A stretch of 6,957 nucleotides of DNA from the NCBI GenBank assembly GCA_900553305.1, contig USDI01000115.1, forward strand, positions 1 through 6,957, written 5' to 3'. The notes below the pieces were generated by a model. The model saw only the letters and a list, made by a program, of their open reading frames with translations. It did no database searches and was not told where the DNA came from. The stretch's first letter is position 1; each line of letters opens with the position of its first letter. Below, in pieces: positions 6,658-6,957 of the stretch. Source of the stretch: an uncultured Lachnospiraceae bacterium (GTDB lineage Bacteria > Bacillota > Clostridia > Lachnospirales > Lachnospiraceae). Both the position numbers and the translations under genes were made by a program.

Positions 6658-6957
6658 ATGATTTGTCCACAATGCGGATATGAAATGAAGGAAGAACATC
6701 TTTACTGTGAACGATGTGGTGCGGAAATCCAGATTGTTCCGGATTTTGAGCCTGAAATCCAAAACAGTATTGAAGAAACCCTGTCTACCGTTGCGGAAGA
6801 AATCAATCCGGAACCGCCTGAAATTCCCTCTGCTCCCAAAAAGAAACCGGCAGATGAGGATTTCCTTAAGGAAGGAAGTATTTTCCACGGAATTACTTCA
6901 CGGAAACGCATTCTGATTACCACGCTTGCCTCCGTTCTGATGATGCTTGTCATTATT
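6658..6957 (+). CDS. Zinc-ribbon protein with a membrane helix, N-terminal part (3' end outside window)
   Basis: One hundred codons are open to the window edge. The product begins MICPQCGYEMK, and the pairs Cys3-x2-Cys6 and Cys17-x2-Cys20 form a short zinc ribbon of the kind found at the N-terminus of many Firmicute membrane proteins. A conserved-looking acidic stretch follows (IQIVPDFEPE, 24-33), then a Pro/Glu/Lys-rich linker (50-68). After the basic cluster Arg82-Lys83-Arg84, a hydrophobic helix runs from Ile85 to the edge. This predicts the zinc ribbon in the cytoplasm and the rest beyond one membrane crossing. From memory of similar Lachnospiraceae proteins, the missing part may carry tetratricopeptide repeats, but nothing visible here proves that. 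The gene starts 52 bases after folD with a very strong ribosome binding site and could be the last gene of the same unit. Its function is unknown. Confidence 0.88.
   Translation, partial: MICPQCGYEMKEEHLYCERCGAEIQIVPDFEPEIQNSIEETLSTVAEEINPEPPEIPSAPKKKPADEDFLKEGSIFHGITSRKRILITTLASVLMMLVII

Overview
The window looks like a piece of chromosome from a Gram-positive, low-to-moderate GC anaerobe of the class Clostridia, most probably Lachnospiraceae. This rests on the gene content and order (a ClpP-like TepA protease directly upstream of an FtsK/SpoIIIE translocase, as in spore-forming Firmicutes; then formate-tetrahydrofolate ligase and FolD), on strong AGGAGG-type ribosome binding sites, and on the style of the protein sequences. 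The genus cannot be fixed from the sequence alone.

Layout. All six genes lie on the + strand. (1) Bases 1-459 hold the 3' part of a gene for an unrecognised membrane-anchored protein with an acidic cytoplasmic-type tail. (2) A 100-bp gap contains a strong hairpin (496-540) that abuts the ribosome binding site of the next gene. (3) 560-1270 encodes a ClpP-fold serine protease of the TepA type, started from GTG. (4) 1312-4068 encodes the FtsK/SpoIIIE DNA translocase, with four or so N-terminal membrane helices, a long charged linker, the motor, and a winged-helix gamma domain. A good sigma-A-type promoter lies inside the 3' end of the protease gene and should drive ftsK. (5) 4089-5759 is formate-tetrahydrofolate ligase. 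(6) 5772-6605 is FolD. (7) From 6658 to the right edge runs the start of a zinc-ribbon protein with a membrane helix. Its 3' end is outside the window.

How the genes fit together. Gaps from the protease gene onward are short (41, 20, 12 and 52 bp) and no convincing terminator is seen after 560, so tepA-ftsK-fhs-folD-zinc-ribbon gene could form one transcription unit with at least one internal promoter. Fhs and FolD together convert formate to 5,10-methylene-tetrahydrofolate. FtsK moves chromosomal DNA at the division or sporulation septum. The protease and the zinc-ribbon protein have no assigned substrate or role here.

The window is mostly ordinary housekeeping DNA. I see no phage, transposon, CRISPR, tRNA or rRNA, and no evidence of an undescribed system. 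The points most worth checking are the hairpin before tepA, the internal ftsK promoter, and the two uncharacterised membrane proteins at the window edges. No stretch over about 100 bases lacks a gene.
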